From NCBI GenBank assembly GCA_019114495.1, contig DXFK01000181.1:1-57975 (forward strand): a DNA stretch of 57,975 nucleotides, given 5' to 3'. The first letter of the stretch is position 1, and each line of letters starts with the position of its first letter. The position numbers and the translations under genes are program-made. Below the pieces are notes generated by a model, which was not told where the DNA came from, did no database searches, and saw nothing but the letters and a program-made list of their open reading frames with translations. The stretch comes from Candidatus Blautia stercoravium (lineage in GTDB: Bacteria > Bacillota > Clostridia > Lachnospirales > Lachnospiraceae). Shown here one piece after another: positions 40,923 to 49,938 of the stretch.

Positions 40923-41210
40923 ATGGTAAGTCAGAAAGTGAAAATCCTGAATCCGTCAGGACTGCACTTAAAAACAGCTACAGTTTTGTCAAACAGTATT
41001 TTGAAATATGATGCACTTGTACAGTTTCAATATGAAAAAAATAATGTAAAGGGTACGGTGAATCTGAAAAGCCTGTTGAGTATTGTGGCTGCCGGCGTCC
41101 GGCAGGGACAGGAAATCGAAATCACCTGTGAAGGGAAGGATGAGAAAGAAGCGCTTCAGGCGGCTGTGCTGGCAGTGGCAAACGGTCTTGGAGAAAACCT
41201 GAAAAAATAG
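40923..41210 (+). CDS. Atypical HPr family protein (Crh-like candidate)
   Basis: A 95-residue HPr-family protein. The phospho-histidine is kept (His15), but the usual HARPA loop reads HLKTA, so Arg17 is Lys and Pro18 is Thr. The regulatory serine is present in VNLKSLLS (Ser50, aligned to Ser46), after a small insertion. This is the opposite of the HPr at 51891. It may act more in regulation than in sugar transport. The ATG at 40923 follows AAAGGAGAGG. No PTS genes adjoin it. Whether enzyme I phosphorylates it is not known. Confidence 0.8.
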   Translation: MVSQKVKILNPSGLHLKTATVLSNSILKYDALVQFQYEKNNVKGTVNLKSLLSIVAAGVRQGQEIEITCEGKDEKEALQAAVLAVANGLGENLKK

Positions 41211-41505
41211 GCTCCGCACAAAATGGACAGGAGCAGCTGGCTTATCTGTAATTCATGCACTGTGATGTGATACAGGGCTTTTGCTTTTCCGGACCCCTGC
41301 CCTTAAAGGAGTCTGAAACCTGGGCGGATACGTTTGTCTTTCCCGATTTCGAGATAAATATGTGAGGGAGGGAATCTTTGCAGGTAAACAGGGACAAGTA
41401 TCGAAACAAGAGATGTTTATGGAGGACAGGGCTGCTGCATTTTGCGGCAAGCTCTGTTTCTTTCTGAAACTGTAAATACAGAACGAACAACAAAAGGAGG
41501 AAAAA
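41211..41505 (+). other. 295-base gap between the HPr-like gene and nfo
   Basis: No gene is convincing. I see GCTCC and GGAGC (41211-41233) able to form a short stem, and a GC-richer block around 41290-41330 with CCTGCCC and GGGCGG nearby. I recognise no riboswitch. An AAAAGGAGG ribosome site for nfo ends the stretch. Confidence 0.35.
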
Positions 41506-42339
41506 ATGCTGACTATTGGTTGTCATTTATCATCAGCAAAAGGCTATACCGCCATGGCAAAGGAGGCGGAGAAAATTCATGCCAATACCTTTCAGTTTTT
41601 TACCAGAAACCCAAGAGGCGCCAGAGCAAAGGAAATCAATCCCGAAGATGTAAAAACCTTCCATGAAAAAGCAAAAGAGCAGGGGATTGCTCAGATTCTG
41701 GCCCACGCGCCTTATACCTTAAATGCCTGCTCTGCAGATGAGAGTGTACGGGAATTTGCAGTAAACACCATGCGGGACGATTTGCAGAGAATGGAATACA
41801 CGCCGGGAAACTGCTACAACTTTCACCCGGGCAGCCATGTAAAACAGGGGGCGGAGACGGGTATTGCCTATATTGCCCAAATGCTCAATGAACTGCTGAA
41901 AAAAGACCAGAGCACCATGGTACTTTTGGAAACCATGGCTGGGAAGGGCAGCGAGGTGGGAAGAAATTTTGAAGAACTGCGGGAAATTCTGGACAGGGTA
42001 GAATTGCAGGAAAAAATGGGCGTGTGCCTGGACACCTGCCATGTGTATGACGCCGGTTATGATATTGTAACGGATTTGGATGGTGTTCTGACAAAATTTG
42101 ATAAGGTTATCGGACTGAACCGGTTAAGAGCTGTTCACTTAAATGACAGTATGTTTGGTCTAAACAGCCATAAGGACCGCCATGCCAGAATCGGGGAAGG
42201 GAAAATCGGATTGGAAGCCATTGTCCGTGTCATCAACCATCCGGCTCTTTCTCATCTGCCTTTTTATCTGGAAACGCCCAATGATTTAGAGGGATATGCC
42301 AGAGAAATCGCGCTTTTGCGGGAAACTTATAAAGAATAA
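41506..42339 (+). CDS. nfo: Endonuclease IV (AP endonuclease)
   Basis: A 277-residue AP endonuclease that cuts DNA at abasic sites. The triple-metal residues are spread as usual: [10 protein letters not shown] at the start, [31 protein letters not shown] (Glu), [23 protein letters not shown] with [11 protein letters not shown], and LETPND near the end. AAAGGAGG precedes the ATG. It stands alone between gaps. Confidence 0.95.
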   Translation: MLTIGCHLSSAKGYTAMAKEAEKIHANTFQFFTRNPRGARAKEINPEDVKTFHEKAKEQGIAQILAHAPYTLNACSADESVREFAVNTMRDDLQRMEYTPGNCYNFHPGSHVKQGAETGIAYIAQMLNELLKKDQSTMVLLETMAGKGSEVGRNFEELREILDRVELQEKMGVCLDTCHVYDAGYDIVTDLDGVLTKFDKVIGLNRLRAVHLNDSMFGLNSHKDRHARIGEGKIGLEAIVRVINHPALSHLPFYLETPNDLEGYAREIALLRETYKE

Positions 42340-42367
42340 TGGGTTTTTTGAAAAGAAAAAAAGGAAA

Positions 42368-42395
42368 TTGCCAATGAATCGGAAATAATTATTAT
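42368..42395 (+). promoter_or_regulatory. Promoter for dgt-dnaG
   Basis: TTGCCA (42368-42373), 16 bases, TATTAT (42390-42395), about 35 bases before the dgt ATG. Confidence 0.6.
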
Positions 42396-42430
42396 GAAAG
42401 ATTCTTTTGAAGAAAGACAGGTGACTGCCT

Positions 42431-43450
42431 ATGAATATCCGTGAGCAAATGGAACAAAGGGAACTGCAGCTTTTAAATCCCTATGCGTCCTGCAGTATGC
42501 GTTCTAAGGGAAGGGACCGGCAGGAGACGGAATGTGATATACGAACCGTATACCAGCGGGACAGGGACCGGATTGTCCACTGCAAGTCTTTCCGCAGAAT
42601 GAAGGACAAGACTCAGGTGTTTTTAGCGCCCCAGGGGGATCATTACCGGAACCGTCTGACCCACACCCTGGAAGTTTCTCAGACAGCCAGAACCGTGGCA
42701 AAGGCGCTGTGCTTAAATGAAGATTTGGTAGAGGCTATTGCCTTGGGTCATGATTTGGGTCATACGCCTTTTGGGCATGCAGGAGAGCGGGCGCTGAACC
42801 GGGTATGCCCTCTGGGATTTGCCCACTATAAACAGAGTGTCCGGGTGGTGGAGCGCCTGGAAAAGGACGGCAGAGGGTTAAATCTGACACAGGAAGTCCG
42901 GGACGGGATGTTAAATCACAGAACCAGCGGTACGCCTCACACCCTGGAGGGACAGGTGGTGCGCTACTGTGACAAGATTTCCTATATTCACCACGATATG
43001 GACGATGCCCAGAGAGCGGGGATTATTACGGAAGATGATATCCCCATTACCCTTCGCATGCTGCTGGGATATACCACCAGGGAGCGGCTGAATACCTTTG
43101 TCCATGACATTGTGGAACACAGCCAGGGAAAAGACCGGATTTCCATGTCGCCAGAAATCGAGGAAGGGCTTCGAGACATCCGCGCCCTCATGTTTCAGGA
43201 TGTGTATCTGAACCCTGTGGCAAAGGGAGAGGAAGAAAAGGCAGAGCATGTAGTGGAAGAATTGTATCTGTACTACAGCAGATATCCCGAGAAAATGTCG
43301 GAGGAATATCGGAAACTTCTGTATGAGGAGGAACCGAAAGAGAGAGTAGTATGTGATTATATATCAGGAATGACAGACCAGTATTCTTTAGAAAAATTCC
43401 GGGATATTTTTATTCCCAGAGGCTGGAGCGTTCCTGGAAAAGGGCAGTAG
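42431..43450 (+). CDS. dgt: Deoxyguanosinetriphosphate triphosphohydrolase-like HD protein
   Basis: A 339-residue HD-domain dNTP triphosphohydrolase. The HD residues lie in RNRLTHTLEVSQ and ALGHDLGHTPFGHAGE, with the later Asp in CDKISYIHHD. It releases triphosphate from dNTPs and so controls their levels. Its place just before dnaG and rpoD is common in Clostridia. The short length fits the compact dNTPase subgroup. Confidence 0.93.
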   Translation: MNIREQMEQRELQLLNPYASCSMRSKGRDRQETECDIRTVYQRDRDRIVHCKSFRRMKDKTQVFLAPQGDHYRNRLTHTLEVSQTARTVAKALCLNEDLVEAIALGHDLGHTPFGHAGERALNRVCPLGFAHYKQSVRVVERLEKDGRGLNLTQEVRDGMLNHRTSGTPHTLEGQVVRYCDKISYIHHDMDDAQRAGIITEDDIPITLRMLLGYTTRERLNTFVHDIVEHSQGKDRISMSPEIEEGLRDIRALMFQDVYLNPVAKGEEEKAEHVVEELYLYYSRYPEKMSEEYRKLLYEEEPKERVVCDYISGMTDQYSLEKFRDIFIPRGWSVPGKGQ

Positions 43451-43465
43451 AAATGAGGGAGCAGT

Positions 43466-45253
43466 ATGTATTATTCCGATGAAATCATAGAGGAAGTCCG
43501 TATGAAAAATGACATTGTGGATGTGATTTCCGGATATGTGAAATTGCAGCGAAGGGGCAGTTCGTATTTCGGGCTGTGTCCTTTTCACAATGAGAAATCC
43601 CCTTCCTTTTCCGTCAGCCCGGACAAGCAGATGTATTATTGTTTTGGCTGCGGGGCAGGAGGAAATGTTTTCACCTTCATTATGGAATATGAAAACTACA
43701 ATTTTGTAGAGGCATTAAAATATCTGGCGGAACGGGCCGGGGTGAGGCTTCCGGAAGAAGAATATTCTAAAGAGGCCAGGGCGTCTGCGGATTTGAAGTC
43801 CCGGCTTTTGGAGGTGCAGAAGCGGGCAGCTTCTTTTTATTACTATCAGCTTTGGCAGGAGGGCGGCAGACAGGGACTGGATTACCTGAGAAACCGTCAG
43901 CTTTCCGATGAAACCATTAAAAAGTTCGGACTGGGCTATTCCCCAAAATATTCCGGTACGCTTTACAAATACTTAAAGAGCAAGGGCTATACGGACGAGC
44001 TTTTAAAGGAGTCAGGGCTGTTTCATATTGAGGAACAAAGAGGAATGCAAGATAAGTTCTGGAATCGAGTCATGTTTCCCATTATGGATGTGAACAGCCG
44101 GGTGATTGGCTTTGGGGGCCGTGTCATGGGAGATGCCAAGCCAAAGTATTTGAATTCTCCGGAGACAAAGGTTTTTGATAAAAGCCGGAATTTGTATGGG
44201 CTGAATATTGCCAGAACCTCCAGAAAGCCCTATCTCATTATCTGTGAGGGATATATGGATGTCATTGCCATGCACCAGGCCGGCTTCAACAATGCAGTGG
44301 CGTCTCTGGGAACGGCTCTGACTTCAGGGCATGCCAGTCTCATGAGCCGGTATACAAAAGAGGTGCTTCTGACTTATGACAGCGATGAGGCGGGACAGAA
44401 AGCGGCCCTTCGGGGGATTCCGATTTTAAAGGCAGCAGGAATCCGGCCGAGAGTGGTCAATCTGACCCCTTATAAAGACCCGGATGAGTTTATCAAGGCA
44501 GAGGGAAAAGCGGTCTTTGAGAAACGCCTGGAGGAAGCAGAAAATGCGTTCTTGTTTGAAATACGGGTTTTAGAAAAACAGTATGATTTATCTGACCCAG
44601 AGAGCAAAACGGCATTTTTCCGAGAGATAGCCAGAAAGCTGCTGGAATTTCCGGAGGAACTGGAGAGAAATAATTATATAGAAAGTCTTTGCGGCATTTA
44701 TCAGATAAAATTTGAAGACTTGCGAAAAATGGTGAACAATATGGCTCTTTCGGCTGTGCCGTCCCAGCCCCGTACACCCCGTATCCGGGAGACAGGCGGG
44801 AAAAAGGACAGCAGGGAGGACGGCGGACGCAAAGCCCAGCGGCTGATGCTGACCTGGCTGACTTCTTATCCTTCTATGTTTGACACCATTGCAGGTTACA
44901 TTACACCGGAGGATTTTGTTACGCCTCTGTATCACCGGGCCGCTGAACTGGTTTTTGCGCAGCATGAGGAGGGAAAAGTAAATCCTGCCAGACTGCTGAA
45001 CCAATTTTCGGATCCGGAAGAGCAGAAGGAAGTGACCGCCCTTTTTCATGCAACCCTGCATTTAGAAGGGGAGGAAGAGGCTAGAAAGGCCGTATTGGAA
45101 ACTGTGTGCCGTTTAAAGAGAGACAGCATTGCATGGAAGAATGCTCATCTGGCGCCTACAGACCTGGCAGGGCTGCAGCAAATCGTAGAGGCCAGAAAAG
45201 GACTGGAGGATTTGGAGCGGGGCAGAGTTACCCTGCATATTTCCTTTGATTGA
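43466..45253 (+). CDS. dnaG: DNA primase
   Basis: A 595-residue primase that makes RNA primers for replication. The N-terminal zinc ribbon is CPFHNEKSP to YYCFGCGAGG (CHC2 type). The TOPRIM core includes IICEGYMDVIA and TYDSDEAGQKA, and the RNA polymerase part VMFPIMDVNSRVIGFGGR. The last third (about 440-595) is the helicase-binding domain. GAGGGAG precedes the ATG. It sits between dgt and rpoD as in the macromolecular synthesis operon. Confidence 0.96.
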   Translation: MYYSDEIIEEVRMKNDIVDVISGYVKLQRRGSSYFGLCPFHNEKSPSFSVSPDKQMYYCFGCGAGGNVFTFIMEYENYNFVEALKYLAERAGVRLPEEEYSKEARASADLKSRLLEVQKRAASFYYYQLWQEGGRQGLDYLRNRQLSDETIKKFGLGYSPKYSGTLYKYLKSKGYTDELLKESGLFHIEEQRGMQDKFWNRVMFPIMDVNSRVIGFGGRVMGDAKPKYLNSPETKVFDKSRNLYGLNIARTSRKPYLIICEGYMDVIAMHQAGFNNAVASLGTALTSGHASLMSRYTKEVLLTYDSDEAGQKAALRGIPILKAAGIRPRVVNLTPYKDPDEFIKAEGKAVFEKRLEEAENAFLFEIRVLEKQYDLSDPESKTAFFREIARKLLEFPEELERNNYIESLCGIYQIKFEDLRKMVNNMALSAVPSQPRTPRIRETGGKKDSREDGGRKAQRLMLTWLTSYPSMFDTIAGYITPEDFVTPLYHRAAELVFAQHEEGKVNPARLLNQFSDPEEQKEVTALFHATLHLEGEEEARKAVLETVCRLKRDSIAWKNAHLAPTDLAGLQQIVEARKGLEDLERGRVTLHISFD

Positions 45254-45338
45254 GGAAACCATATAGAAGAAAATCAGATAAAAGTAAGAACATATGGAAA
45301 AAACTTATAGCGTAAAGAATTGAGAGGATGGAACATTT

Positions 45339-46463
45339 ATGGAAATGAACATGGCGAAATTCAGTGAGAAACTGGGAGAACTCATGGAACTGGCTAAGAA
45401 GAAGAAAAATGTGCTGGAGTATCAGGAAATCAATGATTTCTTTAAGGATTTTCCTTTGGACCCGGAACATTTGGACAAAGTCTTTGATTTCCTGGAGGCA
45501 AACGGCATTGACGTACTGCGGATTCAGGACAACGACATGGACGATTTGATCATCGGTGATGAAGATGATTTGAATCTCAGCGAAGAAGACGAAGTGGATA
45601 TGGAAAACATTGACCTTTCCGTTCCGGAAGGCGTCAGCATTGAAGACCCGGTTCGTATGTATTTAAAGGAAATCGGGAAAGTGCCTCTTTTAAGTGCAGA
45701 GGAAGAAATCACTCTGGCCAAGAGAATGGAAAACGGAGACGAAAGTGCGAAAAAACGTCTGGCAGAAGCCAACCTTCGTCTGGTAGTCAGCATTGCAAAG
45801 CGCTATGTGGGACGCGGTATGCTGTTCCTGGATTTGATTCAGGAGGGAAATCTGGGTCTTATCAAAGCGGTGGAAAAATTTGATTACCGCAAGGGATATA
45901 AGTTCTCCACCTATGCAACCTGGTGGATTCGTCAGGCCATTACCAGAGCCATTGCAGACCAGGCCAGAACCATCCGTATTCCGGTGCATATGGTAGAGAC
46001 CATCAACAAGCTGATTCGTGTTTCCCGCCAGCTTTTGCAGGAACTGGGAAGAGAGCCTCAGCCTGAGGAAATCGCAAGGGAAATGAACATGTCCGTAGAC
46101 CGTGTACGGGAAATTCTGAAAATTTCCCAAGAACCGGTTTCTCTGGAAACTCCTATCGGTGAAGAGGAAGACAGCCATCTGGGTGACTTTATTCAGGACG
46201 ACAATGTACCGGTTCCTGCAGACGCCGCCGCCTTTACTCTTTTGAAAGAACAGCTGGTGGAAGTTCTGGGAACGCTGACAGAGAGAGAGCAGAAGGTACT
46301 GCGTCTGCGTTTCGGACTGGATGACGGAAGAGCCAGAACCCTGGAAGAAGTAGGAAAAGAATTTAACGTTACCAGAGAGCGTATCCGTCAGATTGAGGCA
46401 AAGGCTCTTAGAAAGCTTCGCCATCCGAGCCGCAGCCGCAAGCTGAAGGATTATTTGGATTAA
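45339..46463 (+). CDS. rpoD: Primary RNA polymerase sigma factor (sigma-A/RpoD)
   Basis: A 374-residue sigma-70. Region 1.1 occupies about residues 1-75, region 1.2 [16 protein letters not shown], region 2 contains [19 protein letters not shown] and [14 protein letters not shown] (-10 recognition), region 3 [11 protein letters not shown], and region 4 the [14 protein letters not shown] helix (-35 recognition). The promoters described in this window match its usual boxes. I chose the ATG at 45339; the ATG at 45351 is a possible alternative. trmK follows 11 bases after the stop. Confidence 0.96.
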   Translation: MEMNMAKFSEKLGELMELAKKKKNVLEYQEINDFFKDFPLDPEHLDKVFDFLEANGIDVLRIQDNDMDDLIIGDEDDLNLSEEDEVDMENIDLSVPEGVSIEDPVRMYLKEIGKVPLLSAEEEITLAKRMENGDESAKKRLAEANLRLVVSIAKRYVGRGMLFLDLIQEGNLGLIKAVEKFDYRKGYKFSTYATWWIRQAITRAIADQARTIRIPVHMVETINKLIRVSRQLLQELGREPQPEEIAREMNMSVDRVREILKISQEPVSLETPIGEEEDSHLGDFIQDDNVPVPADAAAFTLLKEQLVEVLGTLTEREQKVLRLRFGLDDGRARTLEEVGKEFNVTRERIRQIEAKALRKLRHPSRSRKLKDYLD

Positions 46464-46474
46464 GGAAGCGACGT

Positions 46475-47182
46475 ATGAGAGAACTACAGATTTCCAGAAG
46501 GCTGAAAGCTGTTGCCGGATTTGTGGGGAAGGACTGCGTGATGGCGGACGTAGGCTGTGACCACGGCTATATTCCCATTTATCTGCTGCAGAAGGGACAG
46601 ATACCGAAAGCCATTGCCATGGACATAAACGAAGGTCCCCTGCTGCGGGCCAAAGCCCACATTCGGGAATGGGGACTGGAGAATTACATAGAAACCCGTC
46701 TCTCCGATGGTGTACAGGCTCTGAAAAGAGGAGAAGTCCAAAGCGTGGTGATTGCCGGCATGGGCGGGCCTTTAATGGAAAAGATTCTTCTGGAGGGACA
46801 GGAGGTTCTTTTGGAGATTTCGGAACTGATTTTGCAGCCTCAGTCGGAAATTTCCCATTTCCGGAAGTTTCTGGCACAGCAGGGATACCGGATTGTGCAG
46901 GAGGACATGATAGAAGAAGAGGGAAAATATTATCCCATGATGAAAGCGGTACATGGCAAAATGTCCTGGAAGACAGAGGTGGAATATGTATACGGAGGAG
47001 AACTTTTAAGACAGAAAAACCCTGTTTTGAAGACGTATCTGAAGGAACAGCAGCAAAAGGCAGAAAAGCTTTTAAAAAACTTGCAGAAATCAGAAACAGA
47101 ATCTGCAAAAAAGCGGACTGCAGAGCTTCAGCAGGAAATTGCACAGAGAAAAGAGGCGCTGACTTATTATGAAGGCGAATGA
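46475..47182 (+). CDS. trmK: tRNA (adenine22-N1)-methyltransferase TrmK
   Basis: A 235-residue SAM methylase that makes m1A22 in tRNA. Markers are ISRRLKAVAGF, the SAM loop ADVGCDHGYIPI, the acidic AMDINEGPL and the family motif IAGMGGPLME. The C-terminal third is a coiled coil, as usual. rpoD-trmK-nif3 is a conserved order in Firmicutes. It overlaps the next gene by 14 bases. Confidence 0.94.
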   Translation: MRELQISRRLKAVAGFVGKDCVMADVGCDHGYIPIYLLQKGQIPKAIAMDINEGPLLRAKAHIREWGLENYIETRLSDGVQALKRGEVQSVVIAGMGGPLMEKILLEGQEVLLEISELILQPQSEISHFRKFLAQQGYRIVQEDMIEEEGKYYPMMKAVHGKMSWKTEVEYVYGGELLRQKNPVLKTYLKEQQQKAEKLLKNLQKSETESAKKRTAELQQEIAQRKEALTYYEGE

Positions 47183-47951
47183 GATTATAGAGAAAATAGA
47201 AGAAAAATATCCTGTGTCCTTTGCAGAAAACTGGGATAATTCCGGCTTTCTTGTAGGGGATAGAAAGTGGGAGGTAAAGAAAATCTTCCTGGCGTTGGAT
47301 GTGACGGACGAAACCTTAAACAGAGCCATTGAGGCAGGGGCGGATATGATGATTACCCACCATCCTCTGATTTTTTCAGGAATGAAGCAGGTAACAGCCG
47401 GAGATTTTATTGGACGACGTATTTTAAAGCTTATAGAAAACCATATTTGTTACTATGCCATGCACACGAATTTTGATGTGTTGGGAATGGCAGACTTAAG
47501 CGCAGACTTGCTGAAACTCACAGACCGGCAGGTACTGGAAGTTACGTTTGAAGGAGAGAACTGCCGGGAAGGTATCGGCAGAGTAGGGATGCTCCCGGAA
47601 GAAATGACTTTGGAAGCATGCGGCAGATTTGTGAAAGAGCAGTATGACCTGCCTTTTGTAAAACTGTACGGTGATCCGGAACAAAAAGTGCACAAAGCGG
47701 CTGTCTGTACCGGTTCCGGAAAGAGCCTGATGAAAGAGGTACTCCGGCAGAAAGCGGAGGTTTATGTGACAGCGGATATGGATTATCATTCCTCCATAGA
47801 TGCGGTGGCGCAGGGAGTGGCAGTCATCGACGCAGGCCACTATGGTACAGAATATATTTTTATGGAACACATGAAACAGGAGTTTCAGAAGATGACACCG
47901 GATTTGGAGGTGGAAACCATGGAGGTTTCCCACCCCTGCAAAATACTTTAA
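47169..47951 (+). CDS. Nif3-like dinuclear metal centre protein (YqfO type)
   Basis: A 260-residue NIF3/DUF34 protein. The metal ligands sit in MITHHPLIFSG, in DLLKLT-preceding HTNFDV, and in the late GHYGTEYIF. This is the short form without the inserted CutA-like domain. The reaction is unknown; the family is proposed to act on cofactors such as folate, but this is unproven. The gene overlaps trmK by 14 bases, so the two are translationally linked. Confidence 0.9.
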   Translation: MKANEIIEKIEEKYPVSFAENWDNSGFLVGDRKWEVKKIFLALDVTDETLNRAIEAGADMMITHHPLIFSGMKQVTAGDFIGRRILKLIENHICYYAMHTNFDVLGMADLSADLLKLTDRQVLEVTFEGENCREGIGRVGMLPEEMTLEACGRFVKEQYDLPFVKLYGDPEQKVHKAAVCTGSGKSLMKEVLRQKAEVYVTADMDYHSSIDAVAQGVAVIDAGHYGTEYIFMEHMKQEFQKMTPDLEVETMEVSHPCKIL

Positions 47952-47983
47952 ACAGGGTTTTCGGAAACGAAATGGGGGTTTTT

Positions 47984-48721
47984 ATGAAGAAAAAGGGAAT
48001 GATACTGGGAGTATTGTGTATGTTTCTTTGTCTCTGCGCTATGCCTGTGTGGGCAAGAGCCGGGGGAGGAGGAAGCTCAGGCGGAGGAGGCGGAGGTTCA
48101 GGGGGCGGTTCCTATCACTCCGGCAGAAACTCAGGCGGCGGTACCTCCGATATTCTCTCTCTGGCACAGTTTGGTCTGATGACTTTCGTGGCAAGTGGAG
48201 GAGCTGGTGCAGCAGTGCTGCTTTTAAAAGCCCGCAGGGCAAGGCGCCGCACCCACCGGGCTATGGCGGTATTTTCGCAAAGTGGAAGAAACTGGGACTA
48301 CCGAGAGGTTCAGAAACAGGTGGAGGAAGCCTATTTTCAGATTCAGGAATGTTGGAGAAGAATGGATGTCACTTATGGCGCGCCTTATATGAGTGAGCGG
48401 CTGCAAAAGGATTTTAATGTAAAGCTGCAGTGGATGCATATGCGCAGGGAAGAAGTCGTGCAGAAAAAAGTGAAGCTTCTTAATGCCATCCCTGTAGGCG
48501 TGCAGGATGAAGAGGGAGAGGATAAGGATGTTATCTGGTATCTGATTCATGGAAAGATGACGGGTTTTTACATAAATAAAAATACCAGAGAAATCATCCG
48601 GGGAAAAAACCGGCCGGAGGCCTTTTTTGAATACTGGAAGTTTGTGTTCCGGAATGAACGATGGGTGTTAGATGAAATCAGACAAAAAGAGGAAATCGAT
48701 ATGGACGCCCTCAATGTCTGA
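47984..48721 (+). CDS. Tim44-like domain protein, secreted or membrane-bound
   Basis: A 245-residue protein: signal peptide (about residues 1-25), a Gly/Ser-rich low-complexity stretch (about 28-55), one membrane helix (about 62-82, FGLMTFVASGGAGAAVLLL), and a soluble Tim44-type domain (about 95-245) with WDYREVQKQVEEAYFQIQECW and FFEYWKFVFRNERWVLDEI. Function is unknown. I chose the ATG at 47984 with GGGGG before it; one at 47972 is possible. A terminator follows. Confidence 0.8.
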   Translation: MKKKGMILGVLCMFLCLCAMPVWARAGGGGSSGGGGGGSGGGSYHSGRNSGGGTSDILSLAQFGLMTFVASGGAGAAVLLLKARRARRRTHRAMAVFSQSGRNWDYREVQKQVEEAYFQIQECWRRMDVTYGAPYMSERLQKDFNVKLQWMHMRREEVVQKKVKLLNAIPVGVQDEEGEDKDVIWYLIHGKMTGFYINKNTREIIRGKNRPEAFFEYWKFVFRNERWVLDEIRQKEEIDMDALNV

Positions 48722-48765
48722 CGCGTATAAAAAAGTAGATCAAGGGCAGACTGTTTATTAGATAC

Positions 48766-48801
48766 AAAAGACATTTCTCAAAAAGAGGAGTGTCTTTTTT
48801 T
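48766..48801 (+). terminator. Intrinsic terminator of the Tim44-like gene
   Basis: AAAGACATTTCTC (48767-48779) pairs with GAGGAGTGTCTTT (48785-48797), two G-U pairs, and ends in a long T-run. Confidence 0.9.
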
Positions 48802-48938
48802 CTTGGAAGGAAAACGAGGAGAAAGGGTGGGTAGTATAAGTGATTGAATGTGAAAGAAAAGAGAAGGAAAAATGAATAAGTATGACGGATTGTGAAAAAT
48901 GTATAAGAAAATAGGGAGAAAATTGTAAATTAATATGA

Positions 48939-48967
48939 TTGAAATTGACGGAATATGACTATATAAT
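48939..48967 (+). promoter_or_regulatory. Promoter of the fructose PTS operon
   Basis: TTGAAA (48939-48944), 17 bases, TATAAT (48962-48967), about 38 bases before fruK. TGATTGAA occurs at 48936-48943, over the -35, and again at 48841-48848; a possible binding site for the DeoR regulator. The spacer also holds a repeat of ATATGA. Confidence 0.7.
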
Positions 48968-49004
48968 AGGGTTATAAAACAAAGGACGCAGGAGGAAAGA
49001 AACA

Positions 49005-49916
49005 ATGGTTTACACAGTTACTTTTAATCCTTCTCTGGACTATATTGTTTCAGTAAAAGATTTTCAGATGGGAATGACCAACCGTACCCAGACAGAACAG
49101 ATGCTTCCCGGAGGAAAAGGAATTAATGTATCCACAGTTCTGGCCAATCTGAGTATAGAAAATACTGCGTTGGGATTTACCGCAGGATTTACAGGAGCAG
49201 AGATTCAGCGCAGAGTAGAGAAGTTGGGATTTTGCTGTGACTTTATTGAAGCAGAAGAAGGATTTTCGAGAATAAACGTAAAATTGAAGGATTTTGACGG
49301 AACGGAGATTAACGGGAAAGGACCGGGGATTTGCAGAGAAGATATGGAGCAGTTTTTTGAAAAACTGGAAAAGCTGAAGGCGGGAGATGTTCTGGTCTTG
49401 GCCGGCAGCATACCGGAAAGCCTGCCCAATTCCATTTACAGTGATATTATGGCAAAACTGCAGGGAAAAGGTATTCACTTTGTAGTAGACGCTACAGGGG
49501 AGCTGCTGTTAAAGGTTCTGCGATACAGACCGTTCCTCATTAAGCCCAACAATCACGAACTGGGAGAAATCTTTGAAACCGAAATTGGTACCAGAGAAGA
49601 GGCTGTGCCTTATGCCAGAAAAATGCAGGAAAAAGGCGCCAGAAACGTACTGGTATCCATGGCAGGACAAGGCGCTGTGCTGGCAGCAGAGGATGGTCAG
49701 GTTTATGCGCTGCCTGCACCCAAGGGAACACTGGTCAATGCCGTAGGAGCCGGAGATTCCATGGTAGCCGGATTTCTGGCAGGATGGCTGGAGAAAAATG
49801 ACTACGGACATGCATTTAAAATGGGCGTTTCCGCAGGAAGCGCCAGTGCTTTTTCAGAGTTTCTAGCCACAAGAGAAGAAGTAGAAGCGGTTTATAACCG
49901 TCTGGAAGAAGAATAA
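49005..49916 (+). CDS. fruK: 1-phosphofructokinase
   Basis: A 303-residue PfkB-family kinase that turns fructose 1-phosphate, the PTS product, into fructose 1,6-bisphosphate. Markers are TFNPSLDYIV, the PfkB signature GGKGINVSTVLANL, LAGSIPESLP, KPNNHELGEIF, and the catalytic NAVGAGDSMVAGF. It is the first gene of the operon with fruA. GCAGGAGG precedes the ATG. Confidence 0.96.
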   Translation: MVYTVTFNPSLDYIVSVKDFQMGMTNRTQTEQMLPGGKGINVSTVLANLSIENTALGFTAGFTGAEIQRRVEKLGFCCDFIEAEEGFSRINVKLKDFDGTEINGKGPGICREDMEQFFEKLEKLKAGDVLVLAGSIPESLPNSIYSDIMAKLQGKGIHFVVDATGELLLKVLRYRPFLIKPNNHELGEIFETEIGTREEAVPYARKMQEKGARNVLVSMAGQGAVLAAEDGQVYALPAPKGTLVNAVGAGDSMVAGFLAGWLEKNDYGHAFKMGVSAGSASAFSEFLATREEVEAVYNRLEEE

Positions 49917-49938
49917 CAGGAAAGAGGGAGAAAAAAAT

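Noticed and set aside
41211-41505. Possible riboswitch or attenuator ahead of nfo
   Set aside because: I found no conserved riboswitch core or terminator with a T-run, only weak stems.
45690-47144. A 484-codon minus-strand open frame across rpoD and trmK
   Set aside because: Both plus-strand genes have unmistakable family motifs; the reverse frame shows no domain.
48944-48967. TTGACG (48945-48950) as the -35 of the fruK promoter
   Set aside because: Its spacing to TATAAT is only 11 bases; TTGAAA at 48939 gives the correct 17.
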